Shown piece after piece: positions 1 to 9,035 of a stretch of 39,129 nucleotides of DNA; within the stretch, counting starts at the first letter, position 1, and every line of letters begins with the position of its first letter. A program made the position numbers and the translations under genes. This stretch comes from Betaproteobacteria bacterium UBA3031 (GTDB lineage: Bacteria; Pseudomonadota; Gammaproteobacteria; Burkholderiales; Eutrophovitaceae), in the NCBI GenBank assembly GCA_002367635.1, contig DFDI01000044.1, positions 12,746-51,874 of the forward strand, written 5' to 3'. The notes beneath the pieces were generated by a model. It ran no database searches. It worked only from the letters and a program-made list of their open reading frames with translations, and was not told where the DNA came from.

Positions 1-908
1 AATCGAACCCCTACCACTCCCGCCGTAGTATCTGAGCCCGAACCAAAAGTACTATTCCCAGCATAACTATCAACTATCGATCCTACTAAATCCACGGTCG
101 GTGACGCGCCCAACCGATTAAACTCCACTCGAGTCTTAGCGATGCCCACCTCATGCTGCGCGAGCATCACTTCAAGAGACTGTTCTGTAGCACGCTGGAC
201 CCAAAGGTCAATATCATTAGGCATCGGCAATTCCAGCTCGACAGGCATCTTAAGCTGAGCCAAATTCGCCGAGATCGGCCCGCCCACCAGTTCCTGTAGC
301 GCCTCCTTAGAGACTCTCAAATCATTCTGAGCAGCAAGCTCTTCTGCCAAGACAAGGTCAAGCCTTGCTTGAGCCTCTCGCTGATCCGTTATCGTTGCCG
401 TACCAACAGAAAAACTTCGCTTCGCTAATTCAAGCTGTTCTGAAATTGCAACCTTTTGGGCACGCACCGTGCCTAAATTAGTTCTGGCTCGCAGAACATT
501 AGAATATAGCCACAAGGTGCGTAACATGAGACTCTGGTTAGCGAGCTCCAGCTCCGTATTCGCCTTAATTATTCCAAGCTGTGCCAGATCTACCGCAACA
601 TCATTCTGTTTTCTATAAAGCGATTGGGTCGCCGTTACACCATACTCATACGATCCAAAATCCCGATGACCCGAACTGAACGTGGAATCAGCATCCACAC
701 TGTTGTAATCGTAGCCAGCCTCCAAATTTATTTTTGGTAACCGGCTCGATTGGGCTTGAGGTAAGCTCTCTTGCGCCGAGAGGTACTGAGCCTTTGCCGC
801 CGCATACTGGGCGTCCTGGCTGACCGCGTCTCGATAAATATCCAAGAGATCGACAGCATGGGCCGCACCAAAAAAAGATGACAATAAAACGAAAGTTAGA
901 CGAATCAT
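1..908 (-). CDS. TolC-type outer-membrane efflux/secretion protein, 3' part missing at window edge
   Basis: The minus-strand frame stays open from an ATG at 906-908 to the left edge, giving 302 visible codons. Residues 1-18 (MIRLTFVLLSSFFGAAHA) form a signal peptide ending in A-H-A. The mature part begins with the pattern of the TolC family (DLLDIYRDAVSQDAQYAAA), then Ala/Gln/Leu-rich helices as expected for the periplasmic tunnel. Known role of the family: a trimeric outer-membrane channel for type I secretion or RND/MacAB export. An AGGGG Shine-Dalgarno-like motif lies about 11 bases before the ATG. folD lies upstream on the same strand with a 97-base gap that contains no convincing promoter. 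The gene is cut only by the window, not broken. It differs from the lipoprotein channel at 5586-7028, so the window encodes two outer-membrane factors. Confidence 0.88.
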   Translation of the reverse strand, partial: MIRLTFVLLSSFFGAAHAVDLLDIYRDAVSQDAQYAAAKAQYLSAQESLPQAQSSRLPKINLEAGYDYNSVDADSTFSSGHRDFGSYEYGVTATQSLYRKQNDVAVDLAQLGIIKANTELELANQSLMLRTLWLYSNVLRARTNLGTVRAQKVAISEQLELAKRSFSVGTATITDQREAQARLDLVLAEELAAQNDLRVSKEALQELVGGPISANLAQLKMPVELELPMPNDIDLWVQRATEQSLEVMLAQHEVGIAKTRVEFNRLGASPTVDLVGSIVDSYAGNSTFGSGSDTTAGVVGVR

Positions 909-1005
909 ATTGTTATATACCCCTAATATTAACGATCTTTTTAATGGAAGTTCGCCGGTGACAATATACCTTCAAACAACCTAAATTGCTGAGCTACTAC
1001 CCCAA

Positions 1006-1851
1006 TTACACCATTTCAGATGACCGAATAGTGTTTTCTAGCAACATTGTAATCGTCATAGGGCCTACTCCACCAGGAACTGGAGTTAAGAACCCTGCAA
1101 CCTCACGAACAGATTCGAAGTCTACATCGCCCGTTAAAGAACCGTCCGGCAAACGGTTAATCCCCACATCAATAACAGCGGCCCCTGGCTTGATCATGTC
1201 CCCACTTAAGACTTTGGATTTACCAACCGCAACGACAACAATGTCTGCCTGTCTTGTGAACGACGCTAAATCGGGGGTTTTAGAGTTACAGATTGAAACT
1301 GTCGCACCTTTCTCTAACAACATTAAGGCCATCGGTTTACCAACTATATTGCTTCGACCAACTACAACTGCATGCCGGCCTTCAATAGTTATTCCATAAT
1401 ACTCAAGGAGTTTCATGACCCCATGAGGCGTGCATGGGTAAAATCGAGCACGACCTATTACCATCGCACCGACATTGATCTTGTGAAAGCCATCCACATC
1501 TTTCTCGGGCGAAATTGTCTCCAGAATCTTATCTTCGTCAATATGTTTCGGCAGCGGCAGCTGGACTAAAATCCCGTTAATCTCAGAATCATTATTCAAT
1601 AGTTTTAATTCTTCTAGAACCTTCTGCTCAGGAGTATCCGCCGCCAGCCGATACACTCGAGAATGCACGCCGATCGCCTGACAGGCTGCAACTTTGTTTC
1701 GAACGTAAACCTGGGAGGCAGCATCATCACCCACCAAGATTACCGCCAGACCAGGTTTAATATCTCGCTTCGCTAACTCCTCCACACTCGATTTCATCTT
1801 TTCCCTGAGGATTTGAGAAACGAGCTTCCCGTCCACAATTTTTGCGCTCAT
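1006..1851 (-). CDS. folD: FolD, methylenetetrahydrofolate dehydrogenase / methenyltetrahydrofolate cyclohydrolase
   Basis: Bifunctional cytosolic enzyme that interconverts 5,10-methylene-THF, 5,10-methenyl-THF and 10-formyl-THF with NADP, supplying one-carbon units for purines and formyl-Met. The length of 281 residues is normal. Visible family features are the catalytic Tyr49 and Lys53 in YVRNKVAAC, the QLPLPKHID substrate segment, PEKDVDGFH, the dinucleotide-binding segment VVGRSNIVGKPMA and the C-terminal TPVPGGVGPMT. The ATG at 1849-1851 gives the usual N-terminus (MSAKIVDGK); a GGTAAGG-like stretch lies directly before it. It sits between the molybdoenzyme upstream and the TolC gene downstream, 58 and 97 bases away, with no obvious functional link to either. 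Confidence 0.97.
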   Translation of the reverse strand: MSAKIVDGKLVSQILREKMKSSVEELAKRDIKPGLAVILVGDDAASQVYVRNKVAACQAIGVHSRVYRLAADTPEQKVLEELKLLNNDSEINGILVQLPLPKHIDEDKILETISPEKDVDGFHKINVGAMVIGRARFYPCTPHGVMKLLEYYGITIEGRHAVVVGRSNIVGKPMALMLLEKGATVSICNSKTPDLASFTRQADIVVVAVGKSKVLSGDMIKPGAAVIDVGINRLPDGSLTGDVDFESVREVAGFLTPVPGGVGPMTITMLLENTIRSSEMV

Positions 1852-1909
1852 ACCTTACCCGACTAAAATTAATGATTCAACACTTAGAAGTGCCAAGCAA
1901 ACTCCTTAC

Positions 1910-4021
1910 TCAACTCAAATTCGCCCCAACCTTTTGAATCTCAGCGAGAGTTGAATAGTATACCGGACCACGCCCCATATCCGCCTCTTTTTGGCTTGTT
2001 AAGGCATTAATATTGAACCCATTTTTCATTTTCGATCCCTGCAGTTGTTTGGGTGCACCAACAACTCCTTCTCTAAGACCTTTCACGATGTGCGCATGAC
2101 CAAACACCTCTCCGCGATCATTGAACAATCGACACATATCGCCCTCGGAAATAGATCGTTTATCGGCATCTTGAGGGCTCAGCTCGAAAGTAGGACGGGA
2201 CAACATATTCTGCAAATGTTCCACATGCTGAAATGTCGATCCAATAAAGTAGTGTGTCGCAGCACTAAAAACCTGTAATGGATAAGGACTTGACTCGTCA
2301 ACCCCCGACAACCCCTCTATCTCAGGAATATGTCCGGGCATAGGATCAAGCCCAAGGTCAGCCATCTGTTGAGAATAAATTTCTATTTTCCCCGAAGGTG
2401 TTGGCCAAAAACCGGAATTAACACCCTTCCTACGTGGAGAGTCCACAGCACCTTTTGCCCACCCTTGCTTCTTGAGCAGATCTAGGGTTACACCTTCAAA
2501 CAGAGGATTAAATTCAGGATCAATGATTTCTTCAATCATTTCCTCATCGGTTTGCGTGAAACAATCCTCCGTGTACCCCATTTTCTTCGCAAGCCTTCGA
2601 AATAACTCACTGTTATCAACGCTCTCCCCGACCTTTTCTATAGCTGGCATTGATAAACCATAGTAATAGGCACCATAACCCGCCAACAAATCCATTCGTT
2701 CAAGGGCCGTGTCCGCCGGCAATAAAATATCGGCATAAAGCGCCGAATCCGTATAAAAAGTATCGTGCACAACCGTAAATAAATCTGTTCGGGATAAACC
2801 CCGTCGCGCAGCTTTTGTATCGGGAACGCAGTTAGCGGGGTCAGCATTCCATACAAAGAGCGCTTTAACGGCAGGGGTCGCTTTAGTAAGCGCGTCACCC
2901 AATTGGATCATATTAAAATTTCTGGGAGTCCTTCCCTTCAGTAGCTCGGACCTAAAGAATCGCCCCTCATCGAAGACTCGAAGCTCCCCTCCGGTCGAGA
3001 CACACACCCCCCCATCTCCTCCAGCAGCTCCTGTGACTGTAGGAAGCAACTTGATTGCGCGCATCATTGACCCACCGTTCTCATGCCTTTGAATTCCCCA
3101 ATTACAACGAATAAACGAGCGTTTCGTAGATGCGTACAGGTCACTTAGGCGCAATATATCAGCCTCCTCCAAACCGGTTATCTCGGCAACTTTTTGTAGG
3201 CTATATTCAGACAAACGTTCATCTACAAACCGCTTCCAACCAACGGTGTGTTCATTTAGAAAAGCTTCATCGTGTAGTCCCTTTTCTACAATGAGCTTCA
3301 TCATCCCTAGGGCAAGAGCAGCGTCCGTGCCAGGCTTAGGTGCCAAATGCCAATCCGAAAAATCCGTGGTGCGGGTGACTCTGGGGTCAATCGCGACGAT
3401 TTGAGCGCCATTCTTCCTTGCTTGATCCAAAAATGGTACGGCATGAACCCCCGTGCTGACAATGTTGGTGCCCCACAACAGAATGACGTCCATGTTCGGT
3501 AGGTTCTCAATGTCAGCGTCCCCAACACGTCCGAAGGTATATTTTTCTGCCGCAGCTCCCGCCGCAGTGCAGATGGTCCGTTCCAGATGACACGCGCCCA
3601 TTCGATTAAAAAAACGTTGGCCCATCCCAAGAAACCCTGTCATACCCAGAGTGCCCGAGTATGAAAAGGGGAGGACCGACTCTGCGCCATCTATATCGAT
3701 GATGCTTTTTAATCGGTTTGAAATCTCATCCAACGCCTCATCCCAGGAAATACGTTCCCACTTTGCCCCAGGCCCTTTAGGACCAATGCGTCTTTGTGGG
3801 TACAACACACGCTGATCGTTGTATACATAGTCGAGGTAACTATTGACCTTTCCACACAGAAATCCTTGAGTCACGGGATGGGTTTTATCCCCCTCAACCC
3901 TGATAGCCCGGCCATTCGTCTGATCCACAGTGACGGACATCGAACAACCATCGGGGCAGTCGTGCGGACACGACACATGAACCGTCTTCGTATCCTTGCT
4001 GACGATCGCTTCATTAGTCAT
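1910..4021 (-). CDS. Molybdopterin-dependent oxidoreductase with N-terminal 4Fe-4S cluster (DMSO reductase family)
   Basis: Large catalytic subunit of the DMSO-reductase/formate-dehydrogenase superfamily, binding a bis-molybdopterin guanine dinucleotide cofactor. The N-terminal 4Fe-4S motif is C18-x3-C22-x3-C26-x29-C56 (numbering from the ATG at 4021). C151 in ERTICTAAG is a likely Mo ligand; it is Cys, not selenocysteine. The MGD-binding core follows (LLWGTN, AIDPRVTRT, FVWNADPANC, ILLPADTALER), and a C-terminal beta-barrel domain ends the protein. No twin-arginine signal is visible, so it is probably cytoplasmic. No electron-transfer or membrane subunit lies beside it, which suggests a single-subunit enzyme; the substrate is unknown. 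The frame also allows an ATG at 4036, but only the ATG at 4021 has a GGGG motif nine bases upstream. It is divergent from the nine-gene plus-strand operon. Confidence 0.9.
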   Translation of the reverse strand: MTNEAIVSKDTKTVHVSCPHDCPDGCSMSVTVDQTNGRAIRVEGDKTHPVTQGFLCGKVNSYLDYVYNDQRVLYPQRRIGPKGPGAKWERISWDEALDEISNRLKSIIDIDGAESVLPFSYSGTLGMTGFLGMGQRFFNRMGACHLERTICTAAGAAAEKYTFGRVGDADIENLPNMDVILLWGTNIVSTGVHAVPFLDQARKNGAQIVAIDPRVTRTTDFSDWHLAPKPGTDAALALGMMKLIVEKGLHDEAFLNEHTVGWKRFVDERLSEYSLQKVAEITGLEEADILRLSDLYASTKRSFIRCNWGIQRHENGGSMMRAIKLLPTVTGAAGGDGGVCVSTGGELRVFDEGRFFRSELLKGRTPRNFNMIQLGDALTKATPAVKALFVWNADPANCVPDTKAARRGLSRTDLFTVVHDTFYTDSALYADILLPADTALERMDLLAGYGAYYYGLSMPAIEKVGESVDNSELFRRLAKKMGYTEDCFTQTDEEMIEEIIDPEFNPLFEGVTLDLLKKQGWAKGAVDSPRRKGVNSGFWPTPSGKIEIYSQQMADLGLDPMPGHIPEIEGLSGVDESSPYPLQVFSAATHYFIGSTFQHVEHLQNMLSRPTFELSPQDADKRSISEGDMCRLFNDRGEVFGHAHIVKGLREGVVGAPKQLQGSKMKNGFNINALTSQKEADMGRGPVYYSTLAEIQKVGANLS

Positions 4022-4234
4022 GATCTGAATCCCCATAAATTAAAACGAAATCATATTTGAACGAAACGGAGTCCAAAACTGTCTCACCTACAGCCTACAG
4101 CCTAACAGCCACCGAATATTAACAAATCAATAGAGTGAAGACTGATTCGTTTTTGCCTACAATCGAGCTAATGACTTAATCAACTATTATTCCACTACAT
4201 CCACAAAAATTCCGGCGGGGTACAAAAAACAATA
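4022..4234. other. Divergent intergenic region between the molybdoenzyme and the nine-gene operon
   Basis: About 200 bases that must hold the start signals for both flanking genes. I see no convincing sigma70 pair in either direction. On the plus strand TTGCCT (4153-4158) and CTTAAT (4175-4180) are spaced 16 bases but match poorly. The region contains a short tandem repeat at 4087-4108. No ORF, tRNA or strong hairpin is visible. Confidence 0.5.
4087..4108. repeat. Short tandem repeat, CCTACAG x3
   Basis: Two exact copies of CCTACAG (4087-4093, 4094-4100) are followed by a third with one inserted base, CCTAACAG (4101-4108). It lies midway in the divergent intergenic region, so it could be a regulator-binding array or simple slippage. 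No known regulator motif was recognised. Confidence 0.6.
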
Positions 4235-4717
4235 ATGCCTATCAAAAAATTGCACCATCTAGCCATGCGCTGCCGAGACACCGAAGAGACAAGAACGTTC
4301 TACGAAGACTTTCTTGGTCTACCGTTAGTCCATGCCATCAAAATCACAGAAACCAAAACGGCACGCATCACCAACACATTACACAGTTTTTATCGAATGA
4401 GTGATGGATCCCACATTGCCTTTTTTGAAAGCTCAGACAACCCGTTCACCTTTAAACGACAACATGACTTCGATCTTCACACTGCGCTTGAAGTCGAAGA
4501 GGATTTCATGCATGAAATGATTAAAAAAGCTAAATTATTAGGCATTGAAACCCGCGGCATCAGTGACCACGAGTTTATACATTCAGTTTATTTCCGTGAC
4601 CCTAACGGTTACGTCGTGGAACTTACTGTAAAACAAGAAAATCACGATGAAAGCCTAGACCCAACCAAAAATAACGCACGACAAATTTTAAGTGAATGGC
4701 AGTACAACAAAGTTTAG
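4235..4717 (+). CDS. VOC-superfamily protein (glyoxalase / extradiol dioxygenase fold)
   Basis: A 160-residue metal-dependent VOC-fold protein. The N-terminal LHHLAMRC strand carries His8, DLHTALEV carries His82, and GYVVEL carries Glu129; these fit the usual His/His/Glu metal site of glyoxalases and extradiol dioxygenases. The pair of beta-alpha-beta-beta-beta modules spans roughly residues 1-65 and 78-132, followed by a polar tail. The family includes glyoxalases, fosfomycin-resistance enzymes, epimerases and ring-cleavage dioxygenases, so the reaction cannot be read from sequence. It is the first gene of the plus-strand operon, 36 bases before a PaaG-like gene, which favours a role in breakdown of an aromatic or CoA-linked compound over detoxification. 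Only a weak GCGGGG-like ribosome site precedes the ATG. Confidence 0.85.
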   Translation: MPIKKLHHLAMRCRDTEETRTFYEDFLGLPLVHAIKITETKTARITNTLHSFYRMSDGSHIAFFESSDNPFTFKRQHDFDLHTALEVEEDFMHEMIKKAKLLGIETRGISDHEFIHSVYFRDPNGYVVELTVKQENHDESLDPTKNNARQILSEWQYNKV

Positions 4718-4753
4718 CTCTATGAGACACCATTAACAGCAGGGAAAATAAAA

Positions 4754-5545
4754 ATGACTTTTAAACAACTGTCTTATCAAACCGCAAATCGAATCGCCAC
4801 GATCACATTAAATCAACCTGAAAGTTTAAACAGCTTCACCACCCAAATGCTCCTGGAACTTAGGGACGCGTTCTCAGAGGCGGAAATTGATAATGACGTA
4901 GGAGTGATCGTACTGACCGGGGCTGGCAGGGGATTCTGTGCCGGACAAAACTTAAAGGAACGCGAGCGATCTGCAGATCAATCTAAATACGACCTTGGGC
5001 AATCACTTAGGGAACGGTACGTCCCAATTGTGACCGCCATCCGATCTTCGACTAAACCCATCATCGGCGCGATAAACGGAATTGCTGCCGGCGCAGGAGC
5101 TAATGTAGCTCTTGCTTGCGACATTGTCATTGCAAAGGAGTCCGCCAGTTTCCTTCAAGCCTTTACTCGCATCGGGTTAATGCCAGATGCGGGAGGAACG
5201 TTTTTCTTAACACGAGCATCTGGTCGCCAACGGGCCATGGGTATGTCATTACTTGCACAACCCGTATCTGCTCGAGACGCAGAATCTTGGGGGATGATAT
5301 GGAAGTCAGTTCCCGATCAAGACTTCGAAAGTGAAGTACAGCGAGTTGCTGAACAGCTTGCGAGAGGACCATCCCTGGCCTATGCAAAAACGAAACAAGC
5401 AATTCTTGCAGCCGAACAAAATGATTTTACAACAGCGATTGAACTGGAATGTGAACTGCAAACCGAGCTTGGGCATAGCGATGACTATGAAGAGGGGGTT
5501 AATGCCTTCAAAGAAAAACGCAGGCCAAATTTTCGCGGCAAATGA
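4754..5545 (+). CDS. paaG: Enoyl-CoA hydratase/isomerase, PaaG-like
   Basis: Cytosolic crotonase-fold enzyme of 263 residues. It resembles E. coli PaaG (ring-1,2-epoxyphenylacetyl-CoA isomerase) along its whole length: LTGAGRGFCAGQ oxyanion-hole region (54-65), NGIAAGAGA second oxyanion loop (108-116), GLMPDAGGT with the catalytic Asp145, WGMIW, and the end EGVNAFKEKRRPNFRGK. Ordinary hydratases carry Glu residues at the catalytic positions; the single Asp fits the isomerase branch. An AGGG motif lies ten bases before the ATG. PaaABCE, PaaZ and PaaK are not in this window, so the substrate may be another dienoyl- or epoxy-acyl-CoA. A PaaH-like gene later in the same operon supports a shared pathway. 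The symbol is by similarity. Confidence 0.85.
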   Translation: MTFKQLSYQTANRIATITLNQPESLNSFTTQMLLELRDAFSEAEIDNDVGVIVLTGAGRGFCAGQNLKERERSADQSKYDLGQSLRERYVPIVTAIRSSTKPIIGAINGIAAGAGANVALACDIVIAKESASFLQAFTRIGLMPDAGGTFFLTRASGRQRAMGMSLLAQPVSARDAESWGMIWKSVPDQDFESEVQRVAEQLARGPSLAYAKTKQAILAAEQNDFTTAIELECELQTELGHSDDYEEGVNAFKEKRRPNFRGK

Positions 5546-5585
5546 TATTTTAAATACAACTCAGCTCCGAAAAAAATAATTCTCG

Positions 5586-7028
5586 ATGAACCTCTTGAAA
5601 CACCCATTGATTTGCCCTTCGATGTTAGGATTAATTTCCCTAATATCGAGCTGTACATCTTTTTTAGGGCCACAATACGAAACACCGCTCGTTAATCTTC
5701 CGAATAGCTGGACCAATGCAGACACCAGCCAAACTTACCAGAATCACCCCGCAGCCATCATGCATCTTGACTGGTGGAAATTCTTCGAAGACCCAACTCT
5801 CACCAGTTTGATTGAGGAGGCTCTTCAATCAAACCCTGATATGGATATAGCGAAGAACAGAATCCTACAAGCAGAAGAGAAATTAATATCCGCAGGGGCA
5901 GACAAAAATCCAAGTCTAGATGCTAACTTAAGGACCAGTAAAGCAACAAGCAGCTCGGAGAGTGGCCTGGGGGGCACAAACTCGATAATGAGCACTCAAT
6001 TTCAAACAAGTTGGGAAATTGATCTCTTTGGGAAATCCAAAAGAAATATAGAAGCATCTGAGGCAAACCTGAAACTCAAAATCGCCACTCGCAATGGCAT
6101 TAAAATAAAATTGATCGCAAGCATTGCTGAATCCTATATCGCATTTCGATCTAAGCAAGAAGAAATCAGTCTAGGGCGAGAAACGGATCAATATTTAAGT
6201 GAGCTTGTCGAGCTAGCAAAACACGAAGTAACGGTTGGATTAGAGACTGAGGAACAATTGCAACTTGCTAACATTAAACTCGCCAATCTAGAAACAACGC
6301 TTACGAAAAAAACAAGTGAGCTCAAGGAAATCTCCTTAGTCATAGATTTGCTATTAGGAACGCAGCCGGGAGATGTATTCATCCGCCTCAACCAGTCTGA
6401 AAACTTATTACAGCTTCCCTCAACCATCGCCCTCTCCATTCCAGCAGATACTATTCTACAAAGGCCCGACGTTCAAGAATCTCTTCATCAGTTACAGGTA
6501 GAGGCCGCAAATGTGGGTGTGGCAGAAGCACAACGCTATCCAAGCTTTTCTTTTTCTAGCTCGATCGGACTCGAAGCTCTAACACTCAACTCATTAGGCA
6601 ATTCAGGTGCAAACTTTTCTTCCATCCAAGCCAGTTTACTTGCGCCAATTTTCAATTCTGGATCACTAGACGCCAATGTAAAAGCCCAAGTTGCAAGCCG
6701 AGGAGCCGCTGTTGAATCCTATAAAAAGACTGTGGCAAATGGCCTTAATGAAACTGAGCAAGCACTCGTTAACTTAGCATCCATCAAAAATCAACTACAG
6801 AATCTGAGTGTTGCCCTAGATGCCGGAGCGAATAACCTCGAGTTCATCAACAAAAGATATCAAGCTGGATTGGTTAGCTTTAGAGAGGTTCTACAATCCC
6901 GTGACGAATTAAATGCCATAAAACAAAAGAAATCAACGCTGACATTTAGCGAATTTCAAAGCATCACACAGCTCTACAAAGTCCTGGGTGGTGGGTGGGC
7001 TTATAACAACGATGAACTAAAAAGATAG
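5586..7028 (+). CDS. Outer-membrane efflux lipoprotein (NodT/OprM-type channel)
   Basis: Outer-membrane channel subunit of a tripartite exporter, 480 residues. The N-terminus is a lipoprotein signal with hydrophobic LGLISLIS followed by the lipobox I-S-S-C, Cys23 being the lipidated residue. The mature start FLGPQYETP is typical of NodT/OprM-family subunits (GPxYxxP), as are the later repeats of long helices with DAQRYPSFS-like segments (AEAQRYPSFSFSSSIG, and YQAGLVSFREVLQSRDEL). It is followed after 27 bases by a MacA-like adaptor and then the ABC transporter genes, so the tripartite pump is complete in one operon. No clear Shine-Dalgarno sequence is seen before the ATG. It is distinct from the TolC-type protein at the left edge. 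Confidence 0.93.
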   Translation: MNLLKHPLICPSMLGLISLISSCTSFLGPQYETPLVNLPNSWTNADTSQTYQNHPAAIMHLDWWKFFEDPTLTSLIEEALQSNPDMDIAKNRILQAEEKLISAGADKNPSLDANLRTSKATSSSESGLGGTNSIMSTQFQTSWEIDLFGKSKRNIEASEANLKLKIATRNGIKIKLIASIAESYIAFRSKQEEISLGRETDQYLSELVELAKHEVTVGLETEEQLQLANIKLANLETTLTKKTSELKEISLVIDLLLGTQPGDVFIRLNQSENLLQLPSTIALSIPADTILQRPDVQESLHQLQVEAANVGVAEAQRYPSFSFSSSIGLEALTLNSLGNSGANFSSIQASLLAPIFNSGSLDANVKAQVASRGAAVESYKKTVANGLNETEQALVNLASIKNQLQNLSVALDAGANNLEFINKRYQAGLVSFREVLQSRDELNAIKQKKSTLTFSEFQSITQLYKVLGGGWAYNNDELKR

Positions 7029-7055
7029 ACGCACATAACCCTCAGCATTAAAAAA

Positions 7056-8327
7056 ATGACATACTCAGAAAAATCTCTACAAGATATTCTTGATACTGAA
7101 TCCAGACCCAACGTAAGTCCTAAAAAGATTTTCGGATATCTTGCACTTACCGTGCTTGGGTTAATTTTGATAGCTTTTCTATGGCCAGAAAATAAAAATC
7201 AACAGTATTCCTATCAAACAGAAAAAGTCACAACTGGATCTCTGATTGTAACGGTATCCGCAACAGGAAAACTGCGGCCCACCAATCAAGTTGAGGTTGG
7301 AAGTGAGCTATCTGGAATTGTCGAAGCCGTCTACGTAGATGAAAATGACGCAGTCAAAGCTGGACAGGTTCTGGCACAACTCGACACCTCGAAGCTACGT
7401 GACACGGTAGAAAAATCTAGATCTGCCCTAATGGGAAAAGAAGCCGCAGTAGCGCAAGCGCGTGCAACACTCTCGGAAGTCAATACCAATTTGTATAGAT
7501 TGAGACAACTCCATAAAATTTCTAACGGTAAAATACCCTCACAAAATGAAATTGACGCTGCCGTCGCCAATGTAAGACGAGCTCAGGCTAATGAGGCAAG
7601 TGCCTTAGCCTCTATAGATCAAGCTAAAGCAGACCTAAGATCAGACGAAACTAACTTATCCAAAGCAACCTTGATTTCACCTATTAACGGGGTCGTCTTA
7701 AAGCGCTCAGTAGAGCCCGGGCAAACAGTTGCCGCTTCATTTCAAGCACCTGTTTTATTCACCATTGCCGAAGACCTATCCAAAATGAAGTTGCACGTCG
7801 ACGTCGATGAGGCAGATGTAGGAAATATTAAAAATGGACAAAAATCCTACTTCACTGTAGATGCATGGCCTGACCGGGAATACTCCGCAAACATTCATCG
7901 AATTAGCTTTGCTGCCGAGATCAAAGATGACGTAGTCACCTACCCCACGATATTAGATGTCGACAACTCCGATCTATCACTTAGACCTGGGATGACTGGA
8001 ACCGCAGTCATAACCACTCTGGACCTTACAAATCAACTCTTAGTGCCAAACGCAGCTTTTCGCGTAGATCTCAATGTACAAGCTGAAGATGAAAAACCCA
8101 ATAAAAGCGTTTTCGGATTTTTGTTCCCTCGGCCACAAACACCCAAACAACAGGTTCGCACTGAACAACAAACTGGTCTTTCTAAGTTGTGGGTCCTCAC
8201 CGAAGCAGGCCCAGCAGAAATTGCTGTAGATATTCTGGCCACGAATCCTAGATTTAGCGCTGTAACGGCAATCAACCTTAAATCTGGTGCAAACGTAATC
8301 ATTGACGCAATTGAAGAACAGCCTTGA
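7056..8327 (+). CDS. MacA-like periplasmic adaptor (HlyD/membrane-fusion family)
   Basis: Inner-membrane-anchored periplasmic adaptor that couples an ABC transporter to the outer-membrane channel, 423 residues. One N-terminal transmembrane helix lies at about residues 26-43 (LALTVLGLILIAFLW). A first lipoyl half follows (GKLRPTNQVEVGSELSGIV), then a helical hairpin rich in Ala, Gln and Lys (about 105-205), the second lipoyl half (TLISPINGVVLKRSVEPGQ), and beta-barrel and membrane-proximal domains. The order matches MacA. The C-terminal region includes a Pro/Lys/Gln-rich insertion near residues 345-372 (FGFLFPRPQTPKQQVRTEQQ) that looks longer than usual. It is followed after 22 bases by the ATPase gene. 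Confidence 0.92.
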   Translation: MTYSEKSLQDILDTESRPNVSPKKIFGYLALTVLGLILIAFLWPENKNQQYSYQTEKVTTGSLIVTVSATGKLRPTNQVEVGSELSGIVEAVYVDENDAVKAGQVLAQLDTSKLRDTVEKSRSALMGKEAAVAQARATLSEVNTNLYRLRQLHKISNGKIPSQNEIDAAVANVRRAQANEASALASIDQAKADLRSDETNLSKATLISPINGVVLKRSVEPGQTVAASFQAPVLFTIAEDLSKMKLHVDVDEADVGNIKNGQKSYFTVDAWPDREYSANIHRISFAAEIKDDVVTYPTILDVDNSDLSLRPGMTGTAVITTLDLTNQLLVPNAAFRVDLNVQAEDEKPNKSVFGFLFPRPQTPKQQVRTEQQTGLSKLWVLTEAGPAEIAVDILATNPRFSAVTAINLKSGANVIIDAIEEQP

Positions 8328-8349
8328 CTCACTTAGGTCAAAAATCCCA

Positions 8350-9021
8350 ATGACTCTCATTCAATTCAAAAATGTCACCAAGACCTATGGGGCCGGCGAC
8401 AGCACCTTCCGAGCACTGAAAGGACTGAACTTAGCTATCGAAGACGGTGAGTTCTTAGCGCTGATGGGGCCAAGTGGATCAGGAAAATCCACAACCATGA
8501 ATATTGCTGCATGCCTCGACACGCTCACAAGCGGAAGTTACCTATTTCAAAATATCCCCGTAGAAAACCTAAATACATACCAAAGGACCTTACTGAGGAG
8601 GAACTTCCTAGGGTTCATTTTTCAAGGATTTAATTTGCTCGCTAGAAGTTCAGCATTGGAAAATGTAGAACTTCCTTTGATCTACCGTGGGGACAAGGTC
8701 CATGAAAGACGTTCAGCAGCCAATGACGCTCTTAAGAAAGTCGGCTTATCCAATTGGAGAGACCATACTCCTAACGAACTTTCTGGCGGACAACAACAAC
8801 GCGTAGCGATTGCTCGCGCCATCGTAACAAAACCTAAAATACTCCTAGCTGATGAGCCAACGGGAAATTTAGACTCTCAAACAAGTTCGGAAATCATGTC
8901 TTTACTTACCTCATTGAATCGAGATTTAGGCATTACAGTCATCATGGTTACCCATGAACCTGAAATGGCCAAGTACGCAAGCCGAATAGTGCACTTCTTA
9001 GATGGTCAAATTACTAACTAG
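8350..9021 (+). CDS. ABC transporter ATP-binding subunit, MacB/LolD type
   Basis: Cytoplasmic ATPase of 223 residues. Motifs seen are Walker A GPSGSGKST, the signature LSGGQQQR, Walker B ILLADEPTGNLD and the switch His in VMVTHEPE. Sequence style is that of the MacB/LolD/FtsE subfamily (TFRALKGLNLAIEDGEFLALMG). The frame is open from an upstream ATG at 8302, but that start would overlap the adaptor gene by 26 bases and add 16 residues with no family counterpart; the ATG at 8350 gives the usual MTLIQFKNVTKTYG start. In MacB proper the ATPase and permease are fused; here they are separate genes 14 bases apart. It powers the exporter formed with its neighbours; MacB-type pumps act on substrates already in the periplasm. 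Confidence 0.94.
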   Translation: MTLIQFKNVTKTYGAGDSTFRALKGLNLAIEDGEFLALMGPSGSGKSTTMNIAACLDTLTSGSYLFQNIPVENLNTYQRTLLRRNFLGFIFQGFNLLARSSALENVELPLIYRGDKVHERRSAANDALKKVGLSNWRDHTPNELSGGQQQRVAIARAIVTKPKILLADEPTGNLDSQTSSEIMSLLTSLNRDLGITVIMVTHEPEMAKYASRIVHFLDGQITN

Positions 9022-9035
9022 GTCTCATTAAACTC

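Noticed and set aside
986..1569. Plus-strand ORFs opposite folD
   Set aside because: They are antisense to a clear folD coding frame, have no ribosome site and show no recognisable domain.
3565..3580. Possible selenocysteine (TGA) in the molybdoenzyme
   Set aside because: The Mo-ligand position is a normal Cys codon and the frame has no internal TGA.
8302..8349. Extended start of the ABC ATPase
   Set aside because: Would overlap the adaptor gene and add residues with no family match; the ATG at 8350 is natural.
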